This document shows, piece after piece, positions 1 to 13,200 of a stretch of DNA of 64,000 nucleotides. The notes beneath the pieces are model-generated. The model was not told the origin of the DNA and searched no databases. It saw only the letters and a list, made by a program, of their open reading frames with translations. This DNA is from Cololabis saira (taxonomy: Eukaryota; Chordata; Actinopteri; Beloniformes; Belonidae): NCBI RefSeq assembly GCF_033807715.1, contig NC_084591.1:47522368-47586367 (forward strand), in the 5' to 3' direction. Positions within the stretch are counted from its first letter, which is position 1. Each line of letters starts with the position of its first letter. Position numbers and translations under genes: made by a program.

Positions 1-606
1 TTGACATAGAGAGTCGTGGGTGGGGTCATCAGATTTGTTATGGAGTCCTTGAGCTTCGTTGGCCTTAATTAGCCCCGCCCCTTCTTCTGATTGGTTGTCC
101 CTTCTTTCTGCTATAACTTTTTAATGGTTTGACATAGGAAGTCGTGGGTGGTGTCATGGGACTCTGTAATGAGTTCTTAAGCTTCGTTGGCCTTAATTAG
201 CCCCGCCCCTTCTTCTGATTGGTTGTCCCGATTTTCTGCTATAACTTTTGAATGGTTTGACATAGAGAGTCGTGGGTGGTATCATCAGATTCTGTATGGA
301 GTCCTTGACCTTCATTGGCGTGAATTAGCCCCGCCCCTTCTTCTGATTGGTTGTCCCGATTTTCTGCTATAACTTTGGAATAGTTTGACATAGAGTCGTG
401 GGTGGTGTCATCAGATTCTGTATGGAGTCCTTGACCTTCATTGGCCTGAATTAGCCCCGCCCCTTCTTCTGATTGGTTGTCCCTTTTTTCTGCTATAACT
501 TTTGAATGGTTTGACATAGGAAGTCGTGGGTGGTGTCATTTCTGATATGCTTATGGGGGCGGTGGCCGTGAGTGCGAGGGCCCGTTCATCGCTGCTTGCA
601 GCTTTA
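1..606. repeat. 126-bp tandem units ending in a dispersed element terminus
   Basis: Four to five units of about 126 bp (starting near 1, 130, 257, 383 and 509) share TTAGCCCCGCCCCTTCTTCT and a TTTGACATAGAGAGTCGTGG core. The block ends with CGTTCATCGCTGCTTGCAGC (585-604), the same terminus as the elements at 19898-20277 and 33142-33977. The left end is outside the window. Confidence 0.8.
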
Positions 607-822
607 ATTATTATTATTATTAGAGTTTACTCTGATAATATCCTGCTTTCCACTTTTACTGAGATTTGGTCCCTTAACTGAGCTGTTTCTGATCCACTGC
701 ATAAGCAGCTGCATGAATCAGAGAGAAACCTATTTCAGTATCACCAACTAACTCCTGTTTTGGAGCTAAAATCCTGCTGCTCCTTTAAAGTACCTTTTAA
801 AAATGATTCACTGACATCTTAC
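607..822. other. intron sequence without recognised element
   Basis: After the repeat terminus and a short ATT run there is about 200 bp of plain hydin intron up to the e42 donor. I see no gene or repeat in it. Confidence 0.5.
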
Positions 823-1044
823 CTTGACAATCAAAGTGACGTTCTGCAGGTTGCAAATACTCAGAGGACAAAAGGAAACTGACGACTGCAGCTGCTTCCC
901 GACTTCAACGGTGGCACTTTCTGGTTCTGTTTTCATGTGCTGCAGCAGCTCTTTGGGACCCGTTACTTTGAAATTCACTTCCAAGATGAATCTCGATAGG
1001 TTGGAAATCAGGAATTTAAAGGTGGATTGCTCTGAAATTCCCAC
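823..1044 (-). CDS. hydin: hydin exon e42 (last exon in window)
   Basis: The exon reads VGISEQSTFKFLISNLSRFI to NVTLIVK, 74 codons, phase 0 both ends. Acceptor TACGCACAG, donor TCAAG/GTAAGA. NLSRFILEVNFKVTGPKELL is an ASH core. The intron below it runs off the window, so the gene continues. Confidence 0.95.
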
Positions 1045-4000
1045 CTGTGCGTAATATGTTAGTGGAAAATTACTGGCAAATGAAACATAAAAGTGAACAT
1101 ACAAAGGTGAAGGTGGTTTTGTTTTGAGTATTTCTATCAGAGTGAGCTGACCTTTCCAAAGTTCAGAGTGTCTTTGTTGTTGGGGACAATCTCTATAAGA
1201 CCCCCGTCCGGCTTCTCAACCTGAACTAAAAGGCTCATGGGGAAAAAACTGGCTTTAAGAGTCAGTGTGAGCGGCTCCGCCTTCCTCTTCACCTTTACGT
1301 CGACTCTGAAATTCACATGGCTTTCCTTGAGAGCCGTGAAGGACACGGACAGGGGTAATCTGAGAGAAAAAAGACAATATCCATTGTCAGGCTCAGAAAT
1401 ATAATTTAACCAAAATTCAATATTCATTATAGTAAAGAATTTGGTAAGTCAAGGCAAGGCACGCTTATTTATAAACCATAATTCAACAGCAGGGTGATTC
1501 ATGGTGCTTTACAAAGACATTAAACAGCATGATTTAAAGTTTAAACAAATAATAATACTAATAGAGGGAATGCGCATGACGTCACAGATGTGACTTCACA
1601 GCGGGTTACGCCCACTGAGTGTCACAAAGACTGAGTGTCAGAAAGACTGAGTGGCAGAAAGACTGAGTGTCAGAAAGACTGAGTGTCAGCGTAAACTTTC
1701 AGTTTGATCAACTGGAAAACATCTAAAATGGGAAAGAGCTGTTGTGGGATCGACTGTACTCATAGATTTAGCAAGAAATCAGAGTTATCATTTTACAGAC
1801 TGACGAAAAATAAGCTTAAGAGAGACAAATTAATCGCTGCAATTCACAGAAACAACTGGATTCCAGACACCGAAACGTAGATTTGTGGTTCCCATTTTGT
1901 ATCAGGTAATGTTGGATTTTTGGGTAGCTAACGTTAAACGGTCAAAAAAACGAGCCCAAAAAAATGTTAACTAAAAAAATAGAAATTAAGTACATATAAA
2001 TATCAGGAAACTGGATTGGTGGCCAAATATTAATGTCCATGGACCACTGGTTCTTGGTAACTGTACCAAATATTAATGTCCATGGACCACTGGTTCTTGG
2101 TAACTGTACCAAATATTAATGTCCATGGACCACTGGTTCTTGGTAACTGTACGGGTCACTGTCAAGTCCAACACACGGTGTCGCAGTTGGTAGTGCAGCC
2201 GTCTCACAGCAAGAAGGTCCTGGGTTCGATTCCCGCCGGGGACGCTGTGGGCGCTGAAGTGTGTGTTAGTTCCCCCATGACTTCAGCGCCTACACCCTGG
2301 GTGGGGTTGGTGAACGGGCCTTTCCATGTGGAGTTTGCATGTTCTCCCCGTGTTCCCTTGGGTAGCAATATGAGCTACCCTCACAAAAACATGCATGGGC
2401 TATACTGCCCCCTCTGGCCAACCGGGGAACAGATGGGGTGGGGAGGATCTGGCCAGATCCTTAATAACGTGATCCTTCCACGCGCTACGTCCGGCCGGAG
2501 AAACCCCACCCTGTCTGGTGAAAAGAAGCTGCTGATCACTCCTCAGGTTAAGGAGGAGACCTGAGCTCAGTGCAGGAACTGGCAATGCCCAGGACTGTTA
2601 CTTAGGCAGGAGCACTGGGTGATAAAATGGGGGAAAAACCGGTATTAAAAAAAAAAAAAAGAACTGTACCGGGCCGTCTGATAACATCAAGGACAATGGC
2701 TGAGGAGCAGCTCTGGGGCAAAGTTCACAGACTTACCGCTCACACACACACATCTGCTGATAACCAAACCTCCCTCTTTTCAACGCCTTCCCCGGCTCCA
2801 GCCCCCCTCTTATCAGCCGCCCCAACACAGTCACCAGGCTGGAGCGCCACTGTGCCGGGACCCCCCCCTTTGCCTACCCCCCCATAGCCATGCAAGTTTT
2901 CTTTGTGATGTTTTTTTGCTGTGTGTATGTTGCTTGTGCTGAGGTATTTTTTGCACCTTAACACTTTGTATTTAATCCACAACCAACCACCAACCATCTA
3001 CATTTACATGCAGTCAAAATTCGGGTTATTGCTAATATTCCGGTTACTGAAACATTCAGAATATTCCGTTTACATGGTTATTAATCATTTGGGATATCTG
3101 GATCAAACCAGCGACGCGCGTAGAACGTGATGACGCAATTCCCGTCATTTCCACTTCTTCCTGTATCCAAATCCAAAACAAATGCTGCTTTGCGCAACTT
3201 TTCTCTCACCTTCTTGTAAATCTTCTATCCCGGTACTTTCTACCGTCTACAAATGCAGAAATGTTCATATCCTTCATTACATTTATGAAGTGATTAGTCT
3301 CCTCCTGGTCTTGGTTTCTCCGTGTTTATAAGAACTTCCTGGACTCAAAAGACCAGGATTCCTTGTGAACAGAGCATGTGCAGAAAACAAATTCCTGTTC
3401 CGTTTGATGGGGATATTCCGTTTGGTGTTTACATGACCCAATATTCGGGTTTTAAAAGGAGTAACCCAGGGCTCATATTGGGGTTTTTAAAAACCGGAAT
3501 ATGAGCTAATTCAGGTTATTCAAAGGGGTTATTGGTTTATTGCCGTGCAAGGGGTTATTGGTTTATTGCCGTGCAAATTCGGGTTATAAAAGGGTTATTG
3601 ACTGCATGTAAACGCAGTCACTGTGAAGATGCCTTTTTTTTCCTCCTCCATCCCAGTGTCATCCTTCCTCCAAGAAATGGCGTCCGTAGAAACAAATGGT
3701 GCCAGCGGTGTTAACCGGAGTCAAGTTCTCTTGTCTGAATATGTCTGACTTGGCAATAAAGTCTTATTGGTAGAGAAGTAATTATATTTAGCTGGAACCA
3801 GTATGCGCCTCTAACCTTTCGTTGGGGGCCACGGTACCAGCCATGGGCTGCAGAATGAGGCGGGATTGCTGGTCTTCAGAGAGAAGAGATGACTGCAGGA
3901 CTGAAAAGTGGAAGGGAACCTCGTCTCTGTTCACCAGATCCACCGTCCTCTCCACTTTGAGACCTGTGTGCACAAATACACATGCTTACAAAACCATCAG

Positions 4001-4151
4001 TGTCAGGCTGGGATGGATCATTCCTTCATAAACCTTTGAATTGAATTGAAGATTTTTTTTCGAACATGCATGTTAAAAAAAGAATACAAAAAAGTAAAAA
4101 AATTAAATACAATGCTTACATACATTCTTACATATAACAAGAGTTTCAATA

Positions 4152-4240
<89 letters not shown>

Positions 4241-7200
4241 AAACAAATCAAAGCAAACAAAAGAAAACAGAACAAACGCCCAGCATTTAGTTGTTACTAT
4301 GTATGTATGTACTAATAGAAGTAATTATAATGTATAGTATTACATTATCATTACTTTACTATAATACTACAATATAATAGAGAACAATAGACAGCAATGG
4401 TATAACACTATACTTGAATAACTATATTAGAGTAGATATGCTGTATATACACTGGTTCATGTATTTACCTCCAATTATATACATAAAAATTACTATAAAT
4501 CTACATATCGAAATATCTACATATAACTATAAATCAATATATATTAATAGAGATATGATATATAAATACCTTTGAAGCCAAACACAGCTTAACATATTAA
4601 TTATTATCTACTCAACTAAAAGCTATGTTTTTGATGGATATGAAATGTTTATAATCGACAAAAATTGTTTATTGACGCTGTAAAAATAAGACATTTAGAC
4701 AGGCATAAGGTTAAAGGCAAACCCTGCGTTAAGCACCAGCGTAGCTCTAGCTACATACCTGAACTAATTTACGAGATTATTTCTAAAAACAACTAGATCA
4801 GCTGCAAAAAATACATTTTGTGACTCTCAGGTTGTGTCTTTTTGACTGGAACAACATGGCATGCATCGTCCCAGGTGCAAGACATTGATTGTGTTTCCAT
4901 GCATCAATAACCCTTTTAAAACCCGAATATTGGCAATAACCTGAATTTGCACGGCCATGTAAACACCAATAACCCCTTTGAATAACCAGAATTTGCTCAT
5001 ATTGGGGTTTTTAAAAACCCGAATGAGCCCTGGGTTACTCCTTTTAAAACCTGAATATTGGGTCATGTAAACGCCAAACAGAATATCCCCATCAAACAGA
5101 ACATGAATTTGTTTTCTGCTCATGCTCTGTTCACAAGGAATCCTGGTCTTTTGAGTCCAGGAAGTTCTTATAAACACGGAGAAACCAAGACCAGGAGGAG
5201 ACTAATCACTTCATAAATGTAATGAAAGATAAGAACATTTCTGCATTTGTAGACGGTAGAAAGTACCGGGATAGAAGATTTACAAGAAGGTGAGAGAAAA
5301 GTTGCGTGAAGCAGCATTTGTTTTGAATTTGGATACAGGAAGAAGAAGCGGAAATGACGGGTGCGTCACTGGTTTGATCCAGATATCCTGAATGATTAAT
5401 TACCATGTAAACGGAATATTCCCAATGTTTCAGTAACCGGAATATTAGCAATAACCCGAAATAGGTCAATCTGGCCACTTTGTGCATAAAAACTAATGCA
5501 ATGGCTCTTAATTTGACATACCAATAGGCAGCTCTCCAAAATCAATGTGAGGTCTGTCCAGATACACGAGTGGCTCTCTAGCTGTGCCCACGCAGAGGAA
5601 GGGAACAGTCAGGGATAGAGTCTCAATCACAAAGCTCCAGCTCGACTCCACCGTGTCGTACTGAACAGCAAGGTATTCAAAGCTCATCTGTAAATGCAGG
5701 CATAGCACAGAATTACATGTGGACAGAGAGGAAACGGTATAAAGATTGAGAATAGTTCAAGAAAACAGTACTGGAGACCAGAGGTGGCTAGTAATGAGTT
5801 ACATTTACTCCATTACATTTACTTGAGTAAGTTTTGGGAAATGTTGTACTTTTAGGAGTAGTTTTGAATCACTATACTTTTTACTTTTACTTGAGTAGAT
5901 TTGTGAAGAAGAAATTGTTCCTCTTACTCCGCTACATTAGGCTACGTTGAGCTGTTACTTTTCTTTTATCCCTTTTATCCACGTACGCATCAATCTCATG
6001 ACATCACTGGGTGATTCTTTGTGAAAAATGTTAGTTTTTGCATGTTTTGTCACATTTACACAGACTCAAACACACACAGAGTTTCTATGAGTTCATGTTT
6101 GTTCTAGTTCTGCCTGGTTAAAAAAGAAAAGTACAAAGGATTACAATTTTGTGCTACTTATGCTTAATTTATTTTTTTATTCTTTTATTATTTTATTTAT
6201 TTTATTATTTATCAAAGTACTTGAATTTACTTTAAGATTAATTTAATTTAAGCTTTTTTTATTTTTTTATTAATTTTAATTAATTTTATTGATTAGATTT
6301 GCCTGAAGATGATTATTTTGTACTTTTGTCTGTTTGAATGGTTGTGTTAAAAAAATAAATCAGATGTTACTCAACAGTTACTCAGTACTTGAGTACTTTT
6401 TTCACCAAGTACTTTTTTACTTTTACTCAAGTAATTATTTGGATGACTACTTTTTACTTCTACTTGAGTCATATTATTCTGAAGTAACAGTACTTTTACT
6501 TGAGTACAATTTTTGGCTACTCTACCCACCTCAGCTGGAGACTGACAACTTTAAAAATAAAGAGTTTAAAAGAAAAGAGATGGTGAGACTGAGTACTGTA
6601 CAGTCAAAATGACACATTGCAAGTAGTTTGATTCTTACTTCAGCTTTGCTGCCGGGCAGAATGAAACCAGAGGAGGTGAGACAGCGGAAGGGACTGCCGC
6701 TTGTGTCTTCACACCTCCATTGGAATGAATAGACTTTACTGGTTGGGTTCATTACATTAAAACGTCTGGAGAGTAAACCGAGACACAAGACATTAGGGCT
6801 TACACAAACAGAGATGAAAACCCTAACATACCCCTCATGGCGCTTTTCCACTAGTACCTACTCAGCGCGACTCGCCCCGGTTTTGCGCTTTTCCACTAGG
6901 GGTCTAACGTGCAGAGTAGATACTTTTCTGTATCTATTCTGCCGAGGTTCTAAGCTGCTGAGTCGGCTGTATCTGACATCATCACACTACAGGCCACCGA
7001 TTGGTCGGGGGGTTGGAGTCAGACGTCTGAGTCAGGAGGAGGAAATCAGAGAAAGAGCGACTCTTGTTCATTTTATTCAACAGGCAACGGCAGCAAAAGT
7101 CTGTTTGGTGATCCAACTCTGAGGTGCAGATGTTCATAAACCTGGTGCTGAGGAGAGAATTAAACTTGAAGCTTCTCTCACTCTCATTTTTTAACCCTTG

Positions 7201-10200
7201 TGCTGTCTTTGGGTCAAGGGAGGGTGAAAGGAGAAAAGAAGGAATGAAGGAAAGAAGGAAGTAAGGGAGAAAGGAGAAAAGAAGGAAGGAAGTAGGAAAG
7301 GGAGTAAGGAAGGGAGAAAAGATGGAAGGGAGGAAAGAAGGAAGGAAGGAGAAAAGAAGGAAGGAAGGAAGTAGGAAAGGGAGTAAGGAAGGGAGAAAAG
7401 ATGGAAGGAAGGAAAGAAGGAAGAAAGGAGAAAAGAAGGAAGGAAGTAGGAAAGGGAGTAAGGAAGGGAGAAAATATGGAAGGGAGGGAGAAAGAAGGGA
7501 AAGAAGGGAGAAAAGGAAAAGAAGGGAGGGAGGAAGGAATGGAGAATAGGAAAGAAAGAATGGAAGGAAGAAGGAAGGAATGGAGAAAATAAGGAAAGAA
7601 GGAAGGAAAAGCAAAGAAGGTAATAAAGGAACGAATGACGGAAGGGAGGTAGGAAGAAAAAAGGAGTAAAGGAGGGTAAAAAAGGAGAAAAAGAGGAAAG
7701 GAAGCAGGAAGGAGAGAGCAGGAGGAAAGAAGGATAGAAGAATTGGGTCATTTTGTCCCAAAGACAGTACAAGGGTTAACTTTGATATCAAACACAAGGC
7801 TCAGATCCAGCAGCACATCTATCATCTCCTCCAGGTTCTACATCTTTAGTGTTGTTGTCTTCTTCCTTTAGATACACAATCTAATACGTCACAGCAGCTT
7901 CTCCAGCCTCCTACTGCTGATCTGGGTATTGAAAATAAACGAGGGCAAGGCGAGTGGAGACGAGACGAGGCGTCGGGCTGAGTAGGTACTAGTGTAAAAG
8001 TGCCATATTTTACCTTGTTGATGGTACGGTGAAACCAACACTCTTGAACTCCAGAACCCGGGTGTTGGGCTTCACACGGCCCCTGGCCTTGGGTTTGCTA
8101 CTGACGTAGTCTGAGTGTTCCAGGTCAAAGTGGCAGTGGGGGAGCAGGCTGCGGCCACACACCACCACACATGGAGTCTGATCTCCAGCCGGCAAGTTGG
8201 GGATACTGTTGGAAATTTGTGCACATGAAAAAATGTGGGGAAAAAAAAAGAGTTTGGAGGAGAAGTCCGACTTGAGTTGGACAAATGTATATTTTCCATA
8301 GTGTACATACTCTAACTGCAATATTTTGGACCCCTCAGGAAGACAGTTTCTGTCGAATAACATTGGATTTTAACTAGTGGTGGGGGAAAAAAAATCGATA
8401 TTGCAATATATTGTTGCGCTCTCTGTCGCAATAAATAATCGATAAACTCACGGCAAATGTCTATTATATTACAACACACATAATGGATTTACGCGGTTGT
8501 CACCGCACTATTGTTCATGCACTTTAAATTGTCCAGCTGTTCAGTGTTTACATTTACAAGCCCAGGAGGCAGTGAGGTTCTATCCCAGGGGTCGGCAACC
8601 TAAAATGTTTTACAGCCATATTGGACCAAAAACACAAAAAACAAATATGTCTGGAGCCGCAAAAAATGAAAAGTCTTGTAAAAGCCTTAGAATGAAGGCA
8701 ACACATGCTGCATGTAGCTATATTAGTTATAACTGGGGGAAGATTTTTTTTTTCATTATGCACTTCGAGAAAAAAGTCGAAATGTCGAGAAAAAAGTCGA
8801 GATTTCGAGAAAAAAGTCGAAATGTCGAGATTACCCCCGTCGGGGGGTACTGCAGCCAACAGTGAAGCCGGCACGGGAGAACGGGGAGAACGCACATGCA
8901 GCGTCATGTGACGTCACATCCGCAGGACAGCGCGGGAAATTCGGGACCGAATTGCAGCACATTTTGCAGCACACAGCCTGTTCAAGACAACGGAGAGATA
9001 CACTAGAGGGCTCATTCTTTTTGGTTTGGAACGCTTCATCTGACATTATTACTAGAAAACTTAAAATGTATACAGATTTTTTTCATAAATCTTGCCACAA
9101 TCCGGCCTCAAGCTCCTTTAATGTTGAAGTACAATCTCGAGAAAAAAGTCGAAATGTTGAGAAAAAAGTTAAAATGTTGAGAAAAAAGTCGAAATGTCGG
9201 GAAAATAGTTGAAATGTCGAGATTAAAAAGGAAAGGAAAAAGGAAAGAAAAAATAAGAAAAAAAGGAAAAAAAGGAAAAAAAAGGAAAAAAAAGAAGAAA
9301 AAAGAAAAAAGAGAAAGAAAAGGAAAAAAGAAGAAAAAAGAAAAAAAGGGAAAAAAAGGAAAAAAAGGAAAAAAGAAGAAAAAAGAACAAAAAAGAAAAA
9401 ATAGAAGAAAAAAGAGAAAAAAAGGAAAAAAAGAGAAAGAAAAGGAAAAAAAAGGTCAAACATTTTTGAAAAAGCTCCAAGGAGTTTTTTTTAACTACAG
9501 ACATTTTCCTTTTTATGGGTATTTTTTCTTTTTCAGTCACATATATCGTGATATATCATTGATGAAATTTCTTACATAATATCGTGTTTCGTGATATTAT
9601 CGTTATCATGGGCCACATATCGCCACAGTATTGAATCGTGAGTTACCCGTATCGTCCCACCCCTATTTTTAACAATTGTTTATTTTGACCAATTTCTTTT
9701 TAAAATGTCAAATTATTTGATGCATTATTTACATGATAAATAAGTCTTTGTTCACAAATATTTATCAACAATGGCAAATATAGTCCCCAACCATGATAAA
9801 TACTTACAGTTACATACAATTTGTTTGGTTAGTGGTCAGGTTTGTGATGTCAGCTGTTTTATATTTACCTACAGAGCAGCCTGCCCTGAAACTGAGCTAC
9901 CTCCCCTGGTGAAAACCCAACAGTGAAGTTGTGCGTGGCACCCGGATCTATGGTTCCCATGTTGGGCTCCACAGTGAAAGGCAGCACAGCCTTCTTAGCC
10001 CGGACAGACGTCACTCTGGCCAGAGCGCTTGAACGACGGGATCCCGTCCTGCTCACAGGTCCAGAGGCAGAGATCCGCTCTGTTGGAAAACAGCATTTTC
10101 AGAATCTATTCAAGGATAGCCCCTTGAGATGTAACATCTCATTTTCAAGGGGGTCCCAAGAAAACATACAACATTACAATATATCACATTACAGTACAGA

Positions 10201-13200
10201 CATACAGGACTGTCTCAGAAAATTAGAATATTGTGATAAAGTTCTTTATTTTCTGTAATGCAATTAAAAAAACATAAATGTCAAACATTCTGGATTCATT
10301 ACAAATCAACTGAAATATTGCAAGCCTTGTATTATTTTATGATTAAGATTCCCAGAATATTCAAATTTTTTGAGATAGGATATTTGAGTTTTCTTAAGCT
10401 GTAAGCCATGATCAGCAATATTAAAATAATAAAAGGCTTGCAATATTTAAGTTGATTTGTAATGAATCCAGAATGTATGACATTTTTGCATTACAGAAAA
10501 TAAAGGACTTTATCACAATATTCTAATTTTCTGAGACAGTCCTGTAAGTCTAGTTACAAAATAGACTAATTGAATAACCAAAATAATGAGATAAATATAA
10601 CATAACAGAGAGAAAATAAATAAATTAATAAAAATAAATAAATAAATAGAAAAAAGGACAAAAAAAATACATAGATAAATTAAAAACATAGGCAATTTGG
10701 ATGAGAGTATAATGACAACTTAAAAAAAAATGAAAAGAGGTAATAGAACGCAAAAAGAGAGTAAGATTATTCCAATCTGATGGAGCTTTAAAATAAAATG
10801 ATCTTTTACCAACCTCTTTTAAAATTCTAGGAACAAAGAAAAATTCATATGTCTGAGTGAGTATGGAGAGTTATATAGAATCATGAGTTCTTTTAAATAT
10901 GGTGGACGGTGAAAATAAACACATTTAAAAAGGAAGCAAAGCCAGTGAAACTGCCGTCTAGATTTGGGTTGAAACCAGTTCAATGAATCAAACATAAAAC
11001 AATGATGTTCTGAAAGGACAACGTAACACAAATCTACATCATGAATTAAATAATACAGTCAGAGGTTTAAGATGGGAATCTGGAGTATTTTGATAAACAA
11101 TATCTGCATAATCAACAAGTATAATACATGTTCACATTTTAAACAGTATTGAAGTTATTCTTTATAAAGAATGATAATGTATATCCATGAAATTCCAATA
11201 CTGGAACAAAGAGTATTAGAACAAGACAAGCAGTTAAAATTTAGTATCTTATCAAACACTTGACGACAAGCGGAGAGAAATAAATTAAAAAGTCTTGGTT
11301 TTATTTGAATGACTTTGACAGTGTGAACCCAATATATTTCATGTCTCGGTATTGTCAGCTTCATTTCTTCTTTTAATATACACTGCAAAAACTTAAAATC
11401 TTAACAAGAATATTTGTCTTATTTCTAGTTAAAATGTCTCATTTTTAGTCAAACAAATCTCATTACACTTAAAACAAGTGTCATTACCAGAAAAATAACT
11501 TGTTATTTGACAATTCTCACCTGTTTCAAGTAGATTTTCACTAAAAATAAGTAGAAAAAAATCCGCCAGTGGAACAAGATTTTTTTGCTTGTAATGAGAA
11601 GATAAATCTTGTTCCACTGGCAGATTTTTCTACTTATTTCAAGTGAAAATTTACTTGAAACAGGTGAAAATGGTCAAATAACAAGTTATTTTTCTGGTAA
11701 TGACTCTTGTTTTAAGTGTAATGAGATTTTTTGACTAAAAATTAGACATTTTAACTAGAAATAAGACAAACATTCTTGGTAAGATTTTGAGTTTTTGCAG
11801 TGTACGGCACATCCACTACTCTTAACTTGAGTTTTACATATCATCACATCTATTTCCAATTAGTTCTGTAAAGCAAATATTTCTATATTACCTCCTTCAT
11901 CAGGGTTTACAATGTTTGAATCGATGAAGACCTGCCAGGAGAATTCCAGTTTCACTTTGCCCACATTATCTAAGTGGAGTCTACAAACAGAATAAACAGA
12001 TGCACGTTGAACCTTTTAAAAGGTGACACTGCAGTTGCATCATAAATCATTAAGTAACAAGGTCAAAGAAAACTTTTTTGAATTTGTGCTATATTACGAC
12101 GAGTATTACGGCCAAACTAAGACGAAAAAAAATAAGGAAATTATCAGAATAAAGTCATAATGTTGCGAGAATAAAGTCGTAATATTATGAGAATAAAGTC
12201 GTAATAATACGAGAATAAAGTTGGAATATTACGAGAATAAAGTGGTAACATTATGAGAATAAAGTCGTAACATTACGAGAATAAAGTTGTAATATTATGA
12301 GAATAAAGTTGTAATAATACGAGAATAAAGTTGTAATAGTATGAGAATAAAGTCGTAATATTATGAGAATAAAGTGGTAATATTATGAGAATAAAGTCGT
12401 AATAGTATGAGAATAAAGTCGTAATATTACGAGAATAAGTGGTAATTTATGAGAACTCTAACTCAATAATATAATATTACGGCTTTATTCTCATAATATT
12501 ACGACTTTATTCTCGTAATTTCCAAATTTTTTTTGTCTTAGTTTGGCCCTAATACTCCATCGTAGTATATAATCTCTCACTGGAAAAAATGTCACAGCGT
12601 CTATTTAAAGCAAAGGGCGACTTACTGGTGGTGCCTGGTTTGAAAGAGCTCGGTGTCCTGGAAGCTGATGGTGTTGCTGCTGCAGCTCAGCTTCACAAAA
12701 TCACAAAGAGCGCTTACGCGCAAATCCAACTCCCACTGAGAGCTCTCAACGACAGTGCAAATGGGTTCAGGATCAGTCCCCTAAAATCAAACACTCAGAT
12801 TCATGAAAAATTTGAAAACACACATGACTGACTACGTTTACATGCAGTCAAAATTGGGGTTAAGGTCAATATTCCGGTTACTGAAACATTGGGAATCTGT
12901 TTCCATGTGTGAGCAAACAGGGTTATCCCTGTATACATGGTGATTGTAATCGTTTGGGATATCTGGATCAAATCAGCGACGCAAGGAGAACGTCATGACG
13001 CAATTCCCGTCATTTCTGCTTCTTCTTCCTGTATCCAAATCCAAAACAACAACAATAACAGCAGTACAGTGGATAATCAACAGCCCAGTAGAAGTCGTTT
13101 TGTTTCTTGTCCCTGTAGTTCTCCTTTTTCAGCGTCTTCCAGCGGAGCTTGATCTGGTCTGGCGTTCGTACAAATCCTGCTTCGTGCAACTTTTCGCTCA

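Noticed and set aside
2173..2250. Functional tRNA gene
   Set aside because: A and B box-like motifs are present but no cloverleaf can be drawn, and a SINE body with poly(A) follows.
6982..7797. 271-residue open frame on the minus strand
   Set aside because: Ser/Leu/Phe/Pro run from a polypyrimidine transposon core; a shifted frame is also open over the same place, as expected for low complexity.
9083..9463. Open frames in the A/G tract (Lys-rich or Phe-rich)
   Set aside because: Low-complexity tract inside a hAT element; similar frames appear in each copy (19408, 52382, 56831).
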